In this document: positions 46,931 through 58,709 of the stretch, piece by piece
How positions within the stretch are numbered: position 1 is the stretch's first letter
Layout: every line of letters starts with the position of its first letter
Assembly: GCA_947034885.2 (NCBI GenBank)
Contig: OX344751.2
Span: forward strand, 18,104,001-18,168,000
Direction of reading: 5' to 3'
Source: Thuidium tamariscinum
Lineage: Eukaryota; Streptophyta; Bryopsida; Hypnales; Thuidiaceae
DNA: 64,000 nt
The notes under the pieces: generated by a model
What the model was told of the DNA's origin: nothing
Seen by the model: the letters and a program-made list of their open reading frames with translations, nothing else
Database searches by the model: none
Position numbers and translations under genes: made by a program

Positions 46931-46979
46931 CATTTTTTAGTGCAATCTGGCACCAAAAAGACCCCCCAAAGACCCCATT

Positions 46980-47478
46980 GCCGGACACTTCACCAGACAT
47001 GTTTCTCACCTTACATCACAACTACGGATAGGAAATCACGCTCTTCAATGCGGATTTCTCACCTCTTTATTTCATAAAAGGATTTCTAGCCCTTCTACAA
47101 GATTGCAAGTTCTCAAACATTGGGAACGCAGTGGGAATTCGGGGAACCCCATGCTGATGTGGCCGAGTGACTGCCACGTCAGATAATATTTATTAATTAA
47201 TTAAATTATTAATTAATTAATTAAATTATTTATTTATTAATTAAATTATTTATTAAATTATTTTTTTTTATTTTTTTTAAATAGTTTTTTTGCTTTCTGA
47301 TACAATCTGAAAATTTTGAAAAATTAAATTTTTTTTTTTTTTCGAAATTCAAAAATTCAGACTAGCAGGGGCTTGGTCTGCAGCAGTGGGAACAGTTTCA
47401 GGGAATAGTCCTGAAACAGTCTCTCGAAGGCCCACAAATCCTCTTATGTCATATTCAGGTCACACTGTCCGGTGAAGC
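46980..47478. mobile_element. Foldback repeat with CGGACA...TGTCCGGTGA ends
   Basis: GCCGGACACTTCACCAGACA near the left and the inverse-like CACACTGTCCGGTGAAGC at the right define the ends. It holds the GTTCTCAAACATTGGGAACG block shared with 30411-30483, and TTAATTAA-rich and poly-T cores. Ends are approximate. Confidence 0.5.
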
Positions 47479-47769
47479 TAAACATGAACCCAATTTCAAT
47501 AGTTCTTATTCAGCAATGTCATTTGAATGAATTGAAGAAAGCTGAGATTGAATTTTGAGACCCAAATTTCAAATTTCTTTTCAATCTTGTAACTCATCTC
47601 AGGGACCTTTTGTTTTGTACTCTGTAAAATGGATATTGAACATTGCCGCCTGCATGTTCAAAAATGTCTTGAAAGTGGCAAGAGCATGGGTGTGTTGGCA
47701 CATTTATGGAACTGGAGTGTAAACTTACCAATCACTACAGAGGCAAAATTCAAATCCCTCTCCACATTA

Positions 47770-47989
47770 AGGGAGAGGCACCCAATGGCGTCCCTGGACC
47801 CAATGCCGTCCGTTTCTCAGTTAGTCATTCATTCTAGAACAGTAATGTAGCGGGACTGTAGATTGCTTACTGTTTTAGGTCAAAAGAAATAAGCCATGTA
47901 CTGCCTACCTACATTTATAGCCTAAAATGATTGTGTGCTGTAGAAACGGACAACATTGGGTAAAGGGATGCCATTGGGTGCCTCTCCCT
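47770..47989. mobile_element. 220-bp MITE, GGGAGAGGCACCCA family
   Basis: Clean TA flanks (47768-47769, 47990-47991) and ends AGGGAGAGGCACCCA / GGGTGCCTCTCCCT. Same length as the copy at 28895-29114. Confidence 0.9.
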
Positions 47990-48101
47990 TAATATAGAGA
48001 CTTGTATGTTTTGAAATTTGGCACGATTATTAAATGTCATGTTAAAATTCACCTTAGAAAAACAAAAGGCAAGAATATTTCTTCTTACAAATTTTATTGT
48101 A

Positions 48102-48831
48102 GGGTCATTGCAAGAAACACCTGTCCTATTTGTTGCATTTTGCAACAATACTCATGAATTTTTCAGGAGTACTATAAAATTAGAAAACTAATTTTTTTTA
48201 AATTTAAAAATAGGAATAATGTATATACCTCTAAAATGAAGGTTTTCACCGAAGGAAATTCATAGAAAAATTCTCTAAGTAGGAGAACTTGAAAAGTGCC
48301 AAATCTCAAGAAAATAGGTACTTTGATTCAAAAATTAGGAAAAAATAGTAAAAATAAGTATTTTCAAAAAATAAAAAGTGACCATTTGCAACAACTTTAT
48401 GGAGATGGTCATTCACAAAAAAAAAACCAAAATAATATTTTATATGTTTCAAAATACAAGCAGAAGGGAGCTCACTTTGTAGACCTAAACCTTACAAAAT
48501 TAACTTTTTTTTTAAATCCTTCCCTGGAGAGATAGAAATCTACTAGAAGACCATCTCATCCAAATTTCATCTCAAAATCATTAAAAAAAGATATAGCTCA
48601 GGTACTAAAAAACCCTAAACTGTCAAATGTGACATCCAATTGGGGTCTATTTTTGAATAGTAAACTATTTTTGAAAATTATGGAAAAATCAAGGAAGGTG
48701 TATAATAGTTATGAGTACCTTCCCTATAAATCTTGAGTCATTTGGAGCTAAAACACAAAAGTTATGGCCAAAAAACTGATCAGCATGCAACATGTGACAC
48801 AAAATAGTACATGTGTTTCTTGCAATGACCC
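48102..48831. mobile_element. GGGTCATTGCAAGAAACAC-family element, 730 bp, reference copy
   Basis: Inverted ends GGGTCATTGCAAGAAACACC and GTGTTTCTTGCAATGACCC. The flanking TGTA on both sides (48098-48101, 48832-48835) may be a 4-bp duplication, or a TA duplication with chance matches. Non-coding; the superfamily is uncertain. Confidence 0.75.
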
Positions 48832-48839
48832 TGTAATTT

Positions 48840-50670
48840 AAAAACAATGAAGCTAAAATCTAATTAAAAAAATTCTTTGCATCCCTTCAACACACTGCAC
48901 TGTGTAGTCAGTGGACAGTGATAAAAAATTTGGTTCCAATTACAAATACATGGGTAGTTGTTCAATTAGTGTTTGGTAATTAGAAGGGTTTGTTGAAGGG
49001 CTTTTTTTTTTCAAGTTTTCATTTTTGAAGAAGTGGCATAGTGGCAATATAAAATGTTATAGTGGTGCTCCAAATTGCAACAATCATGCACTTATTGGAT
49101 GTATAGTATGGTTTTCATCCACAATTGGGCAATTTTATCTAATATTTTTTTCTATTTTAAAGTTGTTTGGTGACTTCATCTAAGTATTTTTGGGTTATTT
49201 TTTTGGCATTTTGAAGCCAAATTATTTTTTCTTGTGCAATCTAGCACCAAAAAGCCAAAAAAAAAGCCCAAACTTTGTTGTGCAATTTTTGGATCTATGT
49301 GATAAATGGCCAGTTTATGGAGTTCCCACTACCATATGTGTAGGTCAATTTCAATATGAACTTGCTAAAATATTTTAATTTGAGCAATTTGACAATTTGG
49401 CAAACAAATAAGAATTTAAAATTTTTTTGGCACTCTATTGAAATATTCCTAATTTTAGATTGATTCTTTCTATTCATGCATAAATGTATTCCTTTTTCTA
49501 ATTTTTCTCAAGAACAATATTTTCAGATTTTTAGAAATAGTTGTAATTAATATTCTCAATTTCAACATCTTCCAAATTTTCCCGAATTATTAACAAAAAT
49601 AACTTACACATACAATAACCCTGGAGTGCTCCCACATACCATTTCTGGACAATGTATAGATTGAAAATCACTTTAGTTTTCTTTCTCATTATTCCTTGGA
49701 TGAAAGTCATTTTAATTTGTAGAGATACTTTAGGGCATTGTTGTATTATCTAATGGTTGGATTTGGTGTTATTAGAGTACATTTTTTTTCTTCTAAAATT
49801 ACAAATGTCAAAGTATGTCAAGGGTTGAGCAAGCCAAAATTGCAATGACTCAAGCAATGACTTTAGATTTGCAAAAATGAAGTCATGGATGTAAAGAATA
49901 CAAAAATTTCAATAAATCATCATTTGAAAAGAACCTCATTTCAAATCCATTCCAACAAAATTTACTTAAAAAATAACACTATTTTGTTTGTAACTAAATT
50001 TAAAAAGAATTTTGAAATTTTTCTTTCAAAATTTATAGAAAAATAATGGCAATAGAATTGGTGAATCTAGCCATTGGATGGAATCTAAAACTCAAAGTCT
50101 ACAATGTTCATTTGTATTTCAATTCCAATAATTTCTTCCAAATAGTGTTATATGATGGGTTTTTCCAAATCGACAATTCTAGAGAAGACTCTAGACACTA
50201 AAGATAGAACCACCCATTCCTAAGCAACGCCTAATAGCCAACCTATAGGGTGACTTATTTCCAACTAAGGTTAAATGTTTTTCTTTTTCTTTTTCTTTTT
50301 CAAAGTTGGGACTAAAAGTTCATGACACATGTCCCAGAGTAGTGAGCAAAAAAATAAAAAGCAATGAGTGGGAATGTAGTGTTTTGAATAATCGGAATTA
50401 GAAGAATCCAAAGATTGGCTAAGTGTTTGGTACACTTTTTGCCTTTCAAAATTCTTAGTAATTTCAATTCATACAATAAAATTACCAAAAATTTTGCAAT
50501 CCTCATCATTTCTATCATTGCACCTCTAAAAATATTTGTTTTGCCTTGCACTACACCATATCATGTCTACAATACCTTAAATGAATGGTTTTGTTAAAGG
50601 TCTAAATTTGCAATTTTCATCCATGTCAATGGCTGAGTGTAGAGTGAAGATATCTAATGAAAGATTGTTT
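48840..50670. other. AT-rich repeats, no gene seen
   Basis: 49010-49170 is a second copy of 46720-46890; 50130-50600 is an inverted copy of the dispersed repeat at 18220-18660. Remaining sequence is AT-rich without open frames worth calling. Confidence 0.45.
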
Positions 50671-50673
50671 TTA

Positions 50674-50798
50674 AGGGAGGAGGCTTAGAAATTGCCCACT
50701 TTAAGGCTAGTCCGCATTTTGCATGATTTTCTTAGATGAGAGTATTTCTAGCTCATTTTTTAGTCAAAGAGAAATAGACGAGGAATCTTACACAAGTC

Positions 50799-50863
<65 letters not shown>

Positions 50864-51408
50864 CACATGGACAATTGTCATTGATAGAGGAAAAAGTACA
50901 CACGAATCAAGGGACAAGCTCCGGTGAGTTGTTTTATATTTTCAGAGCATTTAAGAATTACTTTTGAATTTTCAAACACAATGTGGCATATGGCCCTATT
51001 TGTGATCAGTAGGCCTTGAAAACCCACACATGCTTGGTTTGGAAAAGAGTATGGCTTTGTTGAGAAACTAACATTACAACATGTAAAAAGTAATTGAGAT
51101 GGTTTCAAGATGCAACCCTTTCTAAATCTGAAATGAATGCTTCAATCAATCGTTATTTCAATTTTTGGAACATTTGTAAGAAGGTAGTTGGACTACCAAT
51201 TTTTTATTTTGAATAAAATTAGTAGACACCTATCCACTTAGTTAGAAATGAACCCATTTTAAATCTTAAATCATCCATTGAAAAACTAAAAAGCAACTCT
51301 TATCATACTCAGATGTAATAGGAGTCCATTTTCCCACAATCAGGTATCCATTTCACAGCCTCCCACTAGACAGTTGAAAATGCCCGCACTGTTTTAGAGC
51401 CCTCTCCC
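50674..51408. mobile_element. AAGGGAGGAGG-family element holding a long TA microsatellite
   Basis: Starts AGGGAGGAGGCTTAGAAATT and ends around GTTTTAGAGCCCTCTCCC. Its interior matches 43300-43590. The TA array at 50801-50862 sits exactly in the family's usually constant segment after CACAAGTC. Confidence 0.65.
50801..50862. repeat. TA microsatellite, 31 units
   Basis: An uninterrupted (TA)31 tract inside a miniature element; likely highly variable. Confidence 0.95.
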
Positions 51409-51481
51409 ATATCACCGGTGAGAGAAGTGAGATTCTTCAAAAGCCTGCACGGGTTTCATGTGGGCCAAAGCATCCATGGAA

Positions 51482-51673
51482 TCACTGTAGAATTGCTGGA
51501 CCTACTAGGCTAAATCCAAAGTGGGCCGTTGAAGGTATCAATCTGGGTCGTTTGATAATAAATTTCTTTAACTTATTCTTGGTTTCAGCCTTCAGTTCGA
51601 TCCACATACTTTTTTCATAAAGCGACAGAGCCTCTTCCAATACGATACAGTGGAAACACCCAAAACCGTCCAA
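51482..51673 (-). other. Exon-like open frame of unknown function
   Basis: A 63-codon frame with more balanced base composition than its AT-rich neighbourhood, encoding a charged, helix-like segment (LEEALSLYEKSMWIELKAET and onward). It begins without a convincing start context and may be a single exon or gene relic. I cannot assign a family. Confidence 0.25.
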
Positions 51674-52050
51674 ATAAGGAATTCAGCATAGTTGGAGGCA
51701 ACGTTTTCTAAAAAAGATATTTTTCTAGTATTAGCGAGTGAAAATGATGAATATTAAAAAAAATTAGATTTTTGGATACAGTATGTAATTTCTACAAATT
51801 TTCAAAGTGTTGGCTCCCTAAACTTGTGGAACTGTCCTGTAGGTGCTCCCCAAACTAAACCCTACGAAAATCAACACTGACTCAGCCAACCAAATTTTTC
51901 TATGTGTCCTTCAATTGTGTCAACAAATTACAATCATATATGTGGCGAATACATTAAGGGAAGTCTATTGACGCATTTGGGTGAATCTACAATCCACTGC
52001 AAGGAACAGGTGCAGGAAATTGTGTTTTGCCCTTAGATCCACTCATTCAT

Positions 52051-52280
52051 TAAGATGGGTATATCCTAGATTGTACTTTGTATAAAACGGACATCATCAT
52101 GCTAAGTACATCTCCAAAATCAATATGTACATATGTCAAAGAAATGATTTGAGAATATCTAAAAAAAATTTGATTCTATTTCATCATTTCTTCATACAGG
52201 ATTCAAAAGTCAAGTTTTGTAGTATGTTAGAACCTTCTTTCACTTGTCAACAAGAAAATCTAAACATTTAACTAGTTTAA
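52051..52280. mobile_element. Diverged MITE resembling the AGGTAGGTACACCC family
   Basis: The left end TAAGATGGGTATATCC and the inner CACTTGTCAACAAGAAAATC resemble the family, but no right terminus is seen. Confidence 0.35.
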
Positions 52281-52289
52281 TCAATAGTA

Positions 52290-52865
52290 GCTATGTATAA
52301 TACAAAAAAATTGCCATTTGGGAGATCATGCACTAGTTTCTTCACAAAGGCCTAGTTTCAAGCTTACATAATTTTATAATTCAATTATTTTGGACAATAA
52401 AGTAAGCACTCTACAATGGCTTGATAAAGTATTGACATCAATGAATAAGAATGAAACATAAAAAATGTCAATGATGCACTAAAATTAGCACTTTAAAAAA
52501 AATAGAAATCAAATTGTATTCATTTTTTAGAATTTGTAACTTTAGAATCTTTTATTTGACTAGTATCAAGGTCACATTAAAAAAAATGGGACATAAGGGC
52601 AATGTTTGTGTGAGAATAAAACATGCAAAGTAGAACAAAATGTTTTTTTTCCAAACCTATTATTTCATTTTAGATACCTAAATTTCTCAAAATTCATTTT
52701 TTTTGAAACAAATAGAAACCCATTGCATTAGAAAAACTGAAACAATACACAATAGCCAAGCCGTAAACGGTTGGACAAAAAACTGAACCTCTCAATAAGA
52801 AACCAAAATGAAACTAGAAGAATGAACAAGGTGGAGGACCATTTCTTCTCTAGCTAATAATGTTG
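52290..52865. other. AT-rich intergenic sequence
   Basis: No gene or recognisable repeat end. Confidence 0.35.
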
Positions 52866-52869
52866 TTAA

Positions 52870-53454
52870 GCCTGCAAGCAAAAACAAACTATTTATAGAA
52901 ATTTATATTTTTGGAAGATTCTTTTTGAAGTCTAGTTTTAGCATCAATAATCCGATTTTGAAAATGAATGATTACGATTTTTCTATTCAAGATTTAGTGC
53001 ATGGGTACCCATTGCAATCTTGACATTCCGTAGTGTTAAGGACTCTTGGAAATAAGCATCAAATACACTAGATCTTAGAGAAAAAATCACACTAAAAATT
53101 CACTTAAAAAAATTGTAGAATAGATTTTGATAAGCCATAAATTGATTGGGGTTATGCTTGTTAGGCCCTTCAACCTCATATTTTTTTGGTGACCAACTTT
53201 TTAGATTTGACATGCAAAAAAGAGAGCTCCAAGATTTTCATAGTTTTTACACCCTCATGATCAAACATTATAATCTTTCAATCCATAAGTGATATTGTTG
53301 TGTTTTCTTTTCCTATGTCACCTCTAACATGTCTAATTTGAATTTGTACGGTTACAATTCAAAAAAAATTGATTCAACTTATCAAATTGTTGGATTTTTG
53401 TTCAATTTAGAGCAAATTCCAAGAAGCTCAAAACAAACCTTGGGCATTTAGGGG
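52870..53454. mobile_element. TTAA-flanked (piggyBac-like) element
   Basis: The right end is GGGCATTTAGGGG followed by TTAA (53455-53458), the inverse of the CCCCTAAATGCCC terminus. TTAA at 52866-52869 is the probable left flank, but the left terminus is truncated or changed. The interior aligns with 13969-14609. Confidence 0.6.
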
Positions 53455-53599
53455 TTAAAATGTAATCTTATTGATGATGAGAGGTTAGGATAAGTTTATT
53501 TTTGATACAACTACAATCAAACTCACTATTTTTGCACCAATTTGAAAAACTTGTCTTTAAATTTAATATTCGATCTACACCAATACTATATTCATTCGT

Positions 53600-55018
53600 C
53601 GACTCTTACAACAACTAAGTAAACGTTGACTGCCAAATGATGCCTTCAACTGTTTTCTAATCCGGTACTATGACCAGCAGTTGTCTGCTCTCCAGTGGAC
53701 TCTCGACTCCTCCGCAACACAGATACCGAGGTGTTCCAACACATAAAAATCTACTGCCCTGAACTTGACTTTCAGAGTAGGATGCAGGGCTTCTGGATTT
53801 TAGAGTCGCTAGAATTTATGAGCACAGCTACTCAAATCCAAGCGCACAGCAACTTCTTGCTGTAGACAAATGCGAGTAAATCTGAGTTCAACCCCACACA
53901 GCATTACCCTTATCTCTGAAAAAGCATAAAAGGCTGAATTGATGTTCCCAAACTTTTCAATAGTAGGACACAGATCTTGAGGAATGGATGCTGAAAGAGA
54001 GTCAGGATGACCTCATGAGTGGACATTCACGTCTTTCACTGAAGCACGGACCACTGTCAGCTCAAGCAGGACGGACAATTTCGGTCAACTTCGATGATTA
54101 AAATCTTGAGATTGCACCCTTGGATGTTGACGAAACTTGGCAAAGAGGTGCAGAAAGCAATCTGCGAGGGTTCTTTCTCAACTGAAGATGACAGACCACC
54201 CCAAGCACTTGAGGATCAACATTTAAAACTTCAGTGTAAAAAACCCTGACAATCATGCGAACATCGACATTCCGGAATCCGGATAGACAGCCTTGCTTGG
54301 GGAGAATATCTCACTTCCTGCAATCCATTAACATTGAAGATGAAACCCCTAAAATTCGATTTACATCATACCTTGAAGTGAGTCGGAGCAGAGATCTCCA
54401 GGCATTCTGCTGTAGTTGATGCACCAACGACATGGTACAGTACATTGATCCTTCCTCGATCATACAAAACTCTTGAAAACCAAAGGCATACTAAAGACAT
54501 TCTGAAAAAACAATGAAGCCAAGACACACGGCAGAAGACAGTTGCAGGGATCAAGTCCAGAATGGATAGGATAAATATGTGTGAGGAAACTCAAGTGTAC
54601 CTGCATGATGTTGCCGTATTTTCATCAAGGGCAACAGCCTGACATTCCTTGCATCAGGCAGTCATCCGATCCTACGTCTCGATGCGTATTTTATAACCAA
54701 CTCTCGGACAGGATTCAACTCCAATGTGGAGCACTCTGTCGGCTGCCTACTTCAATCTATTCACAACTACCACACACTGCACGTTCGCTAACTTGGGGGG
54801 ATTTGGAGCTCCCAATTTGTGCTCCATATCCAACAGGGGGTGTCGAAGCTCGCAATTTGGGCTGTTCCTTTCCAAATTTGGCCACGAATCAGTCTAAGCC
54901 CCATAATCATGTCCCAAACTAAGTTAAGCCCGGAATCACACTAAGCTTACCCCTTGCATACAGCGTTCCTTCGTTTCCTCAGAACAAGAACCTCGCACTT
55001 CGACACCCTCTAATCAGC
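53600..55018 (-). other. Region downstream of the RUP-like gene with a plausible 3'-UTR intron
   Basis: Unlike most of the window this is not repetitive. On the gene strand, a donor GCAG|GTACAC at 54601/54600 and a strong acceptor ATTGTTTTTTCAG before 54501 define a 99-bp intron. The exon after it could end at AAG|GTATGATG (54372). The donor lies over 400 bases past the RUP-like stop codon, so this would be a spliced 3' untranslated region or exons of a longer transcript. A 62-codon frame over the exon (54366-54554) shows no known domain. Confidence 0.4.
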
Positions 55019-57804
55019 CTATCTCTGGCTGCTCCCTGAGAGAATCCGCAGCACGCCATCCGAATTAGCAGCAACTAATGTACAGTCATTAGGCTCCGTT
55101 CTCCAGCAAACCGCACTCACAATGAGGTTATTCGAACTACCACCACCGGGATGCTCCAAGCTCATCTCCTGCGAATGCAATCGATCCCCCCTACTCAAGT
55201 AATCCAAATTAGGGTTCGAGTGTCCGAACCCTAACCCTAATTTATATTCGAAGCTATGAGTCAACACCGGGCTACTTCTCTGACTCTCGTACACAAAAGC
55301 TTGGTTGGTTTCCGAGCCACACGCAATGAGTCCGCCTTCGCTGCGCACCGACAGGCCCGTGAAGTTGCGCACATTGTAATGGCTGTCGAAAGATTTCACA
55401 GGGAGGATGTTGCACGGCTCAGTTACATGTGGGTTGGAGATGTCCCAGAGCTTCACGGAGCTGTCGATGGAGGACGAGACCAAGCTGTGGCAATTCAGAA
55501 ACCGAACGTAGCTCGCCGCGCGCTTGTGGTTGGAGAGCGTGAGCAAGGGCGTGCTCAGCCAGCGCGTGTCGTAGAGGTAGACGTTGCTGTCCGCAGACGC
55601 TAATGCGATGAGCGAGGAAGACACGGGGCCGAATTCTGCACAACAGATGGAGCTGTACGACGGCGGCGAGAGCGTGGCCACGCTTTGCTCTGAGCTTCGG
55701 TCCCACATGCGCACAGTCCCGTCGTCGGAAGCCGACGCGATGAGATCCGGGAAATCTTTGCTGTAGTCGATGCTCCAAATCCGTTGCCCGCCATTCTCGT
55801 CGCGCTCGCTGATTGCGCAAGTCCTTTCCACGTCCCATTCGGCCAGCACGCCGTCGTAGTCGCCGCAGGCGATCAGATTTGGCCGCTCGTGGTGCCATTG
55901 GATGCTGCTGAGCTTTGCTGGGGTGCAAACCTCATGCACACAGCAACGGGTGTGGTCGATGTCGGTGGCGAAGTTGCGGCGCTTGCGGAGCCGGCGTTGC
56001 TTGAAATACTCGGCGGAATCGTCCTCTTCCTCGTCGTCGTCGTTGTCGACGAATTGGGTGGAACCTGATGTGAGAGATGAGTATGAGTAGACGCGAATCT
56101 TGCGCGCGATACCACCCGTCGCAAAATACTCGTTCTTTCGCTCGAAGGCGATGGTGCCGATGACGTCTGTGGATGTCAAGTTGCGGTTCTGGCATTTCAC
56201 AGATGCTATCACCTGGAATTCCCATGAGCTTCCCGGGTCCTCATTGGGCAAATTCATTAACTCCAGCGATCCATTGTGAGTGATATGAGCTTCCGGAATG
56301 GAATTTGGCCCTTCTTCATCAGTTGCAGGTCTATGTCTAAAGATATCCTTCGCAATTTTCGGGACTTCGGGGCAAGAGGGAACTACGATTTCATTATTCG
56401 ATGAATCCTGCTGGTGCAAATTCGGTAATGATACCGGTCTCACGAAGCGAAGGTCTTCCCGTTGGATGTCCCCGTGGCGAGGACTGTCTTTACGAAGCAT
56501 AGGCGACGATTTCGCCCCTTGCTCTTGACAATCTCCACGACTGACATGTATCAGCTCCTTATCCACAATTGAGTTCGCCTGCAATGTTGATTCGCAAGTG
56601 TCATGAGAGTCGTCCGAAACACCCAGGAGCTTCACTTCAATGTGAGGAATGATAATTCCACGTCGTTTGTCCTCGAACGCAGTAAGCCGTCGCTTGAGTC
56701 TCGACGAACCAGCTCGGAAGAGCGAGGGAGGTCTTTGGAATGAGAATTGCCACAAGCTGTCTAACCTCGAGCCGAAGGCGTCTTGCCCCAAAAGCGAACC
56801 AGTTGTCCCCACCACATCGTCTGCTGACAAAGAAGCCTGGACCGAACAGAACCAAAAATTCAGATTCGCAAATCAACCAATTAGGTCTCAAACAAAGAAA
56901 ATTCGCACTTCACGAGGTTCAGACTAATTCCACAATTACAAGGTTCAATTGCAAAAATTCAAGCGTCGGCATTCTGGGAAATTGAGAGAAAAAGGAGGGT
57001 GATGACATACAACGAGCAGAAGGGAACTGTCCATACCACAGTTCGAACTGCACTCTCCCGGAGGCAAAATCTCCTCGCCCCACTCACGCTACTTCTTCCC
57101 CCAAAGCCTGAATCCTCTCTCGGTCGTTCCACAATGCTCGCAAACATGCCGAATTAGTTTCACAATACTGTGCCACTTCACCCAGCTCACATTCCATCCC
57201 TGCGACCCATATGCTCCATGCCGCCTGCCTCCCGAACCTCGACAATCCAACCAATCCACTGTTCCTACCCAAATTAGGCGCAAATCACCAACACCAAGCT
57301 CTAAATTCGAAAGCTCCCAAAAGCCAGAATCTCCGCCCCACTGCAGCCCTTCCCTTCGTAATCCCCGTTCTCCCGTCCTGCCACTCCAACGACAGCTCCA
57401 AGCCTTTCCGTAGCGAATGCAATCCCACCAGCGGAAAGCGCACGCACCCAACCCAGCCCAACACACACAGAAAGTCGCTACATACGTCCCCTTACTCCGT
57501 TCCACACTTGCAGTGAACTAAAACTCCCGGTGCGCGCTCTTCCAATTTGCGTCCGCTCCCCCCACGGAACCACGACGAGTGATCTCTTCAGTCCACTTGC
57601 GCAAAGAAACTGCAAAAATCCCTGAAGCTTTCCACCACCACCGTCGGTTTCCAGCTGAAGCACGGATTCGTATGCAGTGAAGGGGTGCTGAGATTCGGGA
57701 AGTGTGAGATGGTGGTGGATTGATTGCAGGCAGTGCAGCGCGGCGTCAGTGAGTAGCTGTGATTGCAAGCAGTCCGAGGTTGAGATTGACAATGCGAGTG
57801 TCAT
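55019..57804 (-). CDS. RUP: RUP-like WD40 repeat protein (repressor of UV-B photomorphogenesis family)
   Basis: The main exon (56823-55019, stop TAG) encodes a seven-bladed WD40 propeller preceded by about 200 less ordered residues. Family-specific stretches are FATGGIARKIRVYS, CTPAKLSS, GDYDGVLAEWDVE, ERDENGGQRIWSIDYS, SASDDGTVRMWD and ACGSETNQAFVYE. They place it in the COP1/SPA-related RUP group rather than COP1 itself, since no RING or coiled coil is present. RUP proteins bind the UVR8 photoreceptor and return it to its inactive dimer, restraining UV-B responses; they act in nucleus and cytosol. The main frame has no ATG at its start. A polypyrimidine tract and CAG at 56824 suggest an acceptor, and an upstream frame starting at ATG 57804 (MTLALSISTS) ends at a GTATGT donor (57486/57485) in the matching phase. 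This gives about 707 residues, far longer than flowering-plant RUPs as I know them. An acidic run (DNDDDEEEDDS) interrupts the first blades. Confidence is high for the family, moderate for the first exon. Confidence 0.82.
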
Positions 57805-57809
57805 ATTGT

Positions 57810-58092
57810 ACTGACGAGGCCGCCTAGCTTGCCCGGGTGATTGCGAACGGCGGACGGCGGAGGGGGACAAAGGAGACTGGGGAGAAGACGGCCACGACAG
57901 ACGCAGGCACGGTGGCCGCTTGGGCGCCTAGCGCTTGGGCCCGGCCACGAGGGAGGGCGGGGCTGGCTGCTTTGGTACCCGCCTGGGTGCCAAAGCAGCC
58001 CCAGACTTTGCCTTGTTACTTTTGGCTTTTTGGGTCCCTTTTGGCCTATTTAGGCCTCCCCCATTTTCCTGCCGCCAGTACCCGCTCGCAGA
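57810..58092 (-). promoter_or_regulatory. RUP: GC-rich 5' flank of the RUP-like gene
   Basis: A sharp rise in GC and CpG content compared with all surrounding DNA, directly upstream of the proposed start codon. It presumably holds the promoter and 5' UTR. I did not see a convincing CACGTG or TATA element. It ends at a miniature element at about 58095. Confidence 0.5.
57965..58000. promoter_or_regulatory. Near-perfect 16-bp hairpin upstream of the RUP-like gene
   Basis: GGCTGCTTTGGTACCC, a four-base loop GCCT, then GGGTGCCAAAGCAGCC, with a single mismatch in the stem. It lies about 160 bases upstream of the proposed ATG, so it may be in the 5' UTR or promoter. Confidence 0.55.
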
Positions 58093-58094
58093 AC

Positions 58095-58331
58095 GTTAAA
58101 TCATACCCTCGAAGGTGGGCCCAGCAGGGTAAATCTCATTTTACTAGGGGTTGACAAGGGTTTGGGGTTTATATTTTTGTTGGGTTTTTTGGTATGTTTG
58201 AGGTGAACAAGCTAATTTGGGGTCTCTGATTCTGAATCTAAATTCAGAATTTTAAAAAAAGTAAAAAAATTTAGAGTTTTTCTTTGGGTAAATCCAGCCT
58301 ACAAGGCCCTCTTTTGATAGTATGATTTAGT
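58095..58331. mobile_element. MITE with GTTAAATC...GGTGGGCCCA end, upstream of the RUP-like gene
   Basis: Left end GTTAAATCATACCCTCGAAG then GTGGGCCCA; right end GATAGTATGATTTAG, a diverged inverse. Inverted relative of 10398-10652, sharing TTTTACTAGGGGTTGACAAG. Confidence 0.65.
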
Positions 58332-58459
58332 GCTGCGCATCCCCGTCCAGGGTAGTTTGGGTTTTTTTACTGGAGCATAAAATTGTTAACCAACGAAGGT
58401 TAAAAACTTCAAAGGCATAAAATTATTAACCTTCACTAGAGGTTTCCCTTTGCTCCCCT

Positions 58460-58700
58460 CAAGAGGATCCGTGTGGATTGGCCCCCTCGCTTGGCCTTAC
58501 CATGTTTTACCAAAGAAGTAATCAAAACAAAAAGCCCCCTAGTTCAAGCCACGACCACCCCTATTTTCTTTACCCCTTAGCAAATTTGGGATCTCTGATC
58601 ACAAATATGAATTCAAAATTTGCAAAAAAAAATTTGTGTGAAAAATAAAAAATTACAGCATTTTACCCGAGTAGCCGAGCGAGGGGATCAATTCTCCCTG
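58460..58700. mobile_element. Miniature element sharing the AAATTTGGGATCTCTGAT core
   Basis: The core (AATTTGGGGTCTCTAATTGC or close variants followed by AAATATGAATTC...AATTTGCAAA) also occurs at 11055-11110, 62885-62935 and within the previous element. GGCCCCCTCGCTTGGCC on the left and GAGCGAGGGGATCAATTC on the right look like diverged inverted ends. Confidence 0.5.
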
Positions 58701-58709
58701 CCCTTTAAG

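Noticed and set aside
55256..56124. Several frames of 60-170 codons overlapping the RUP-like exon
   Set aside because: Shadows of a GC-rich coding exon in other frames or the opposite strand; no domain signatures.
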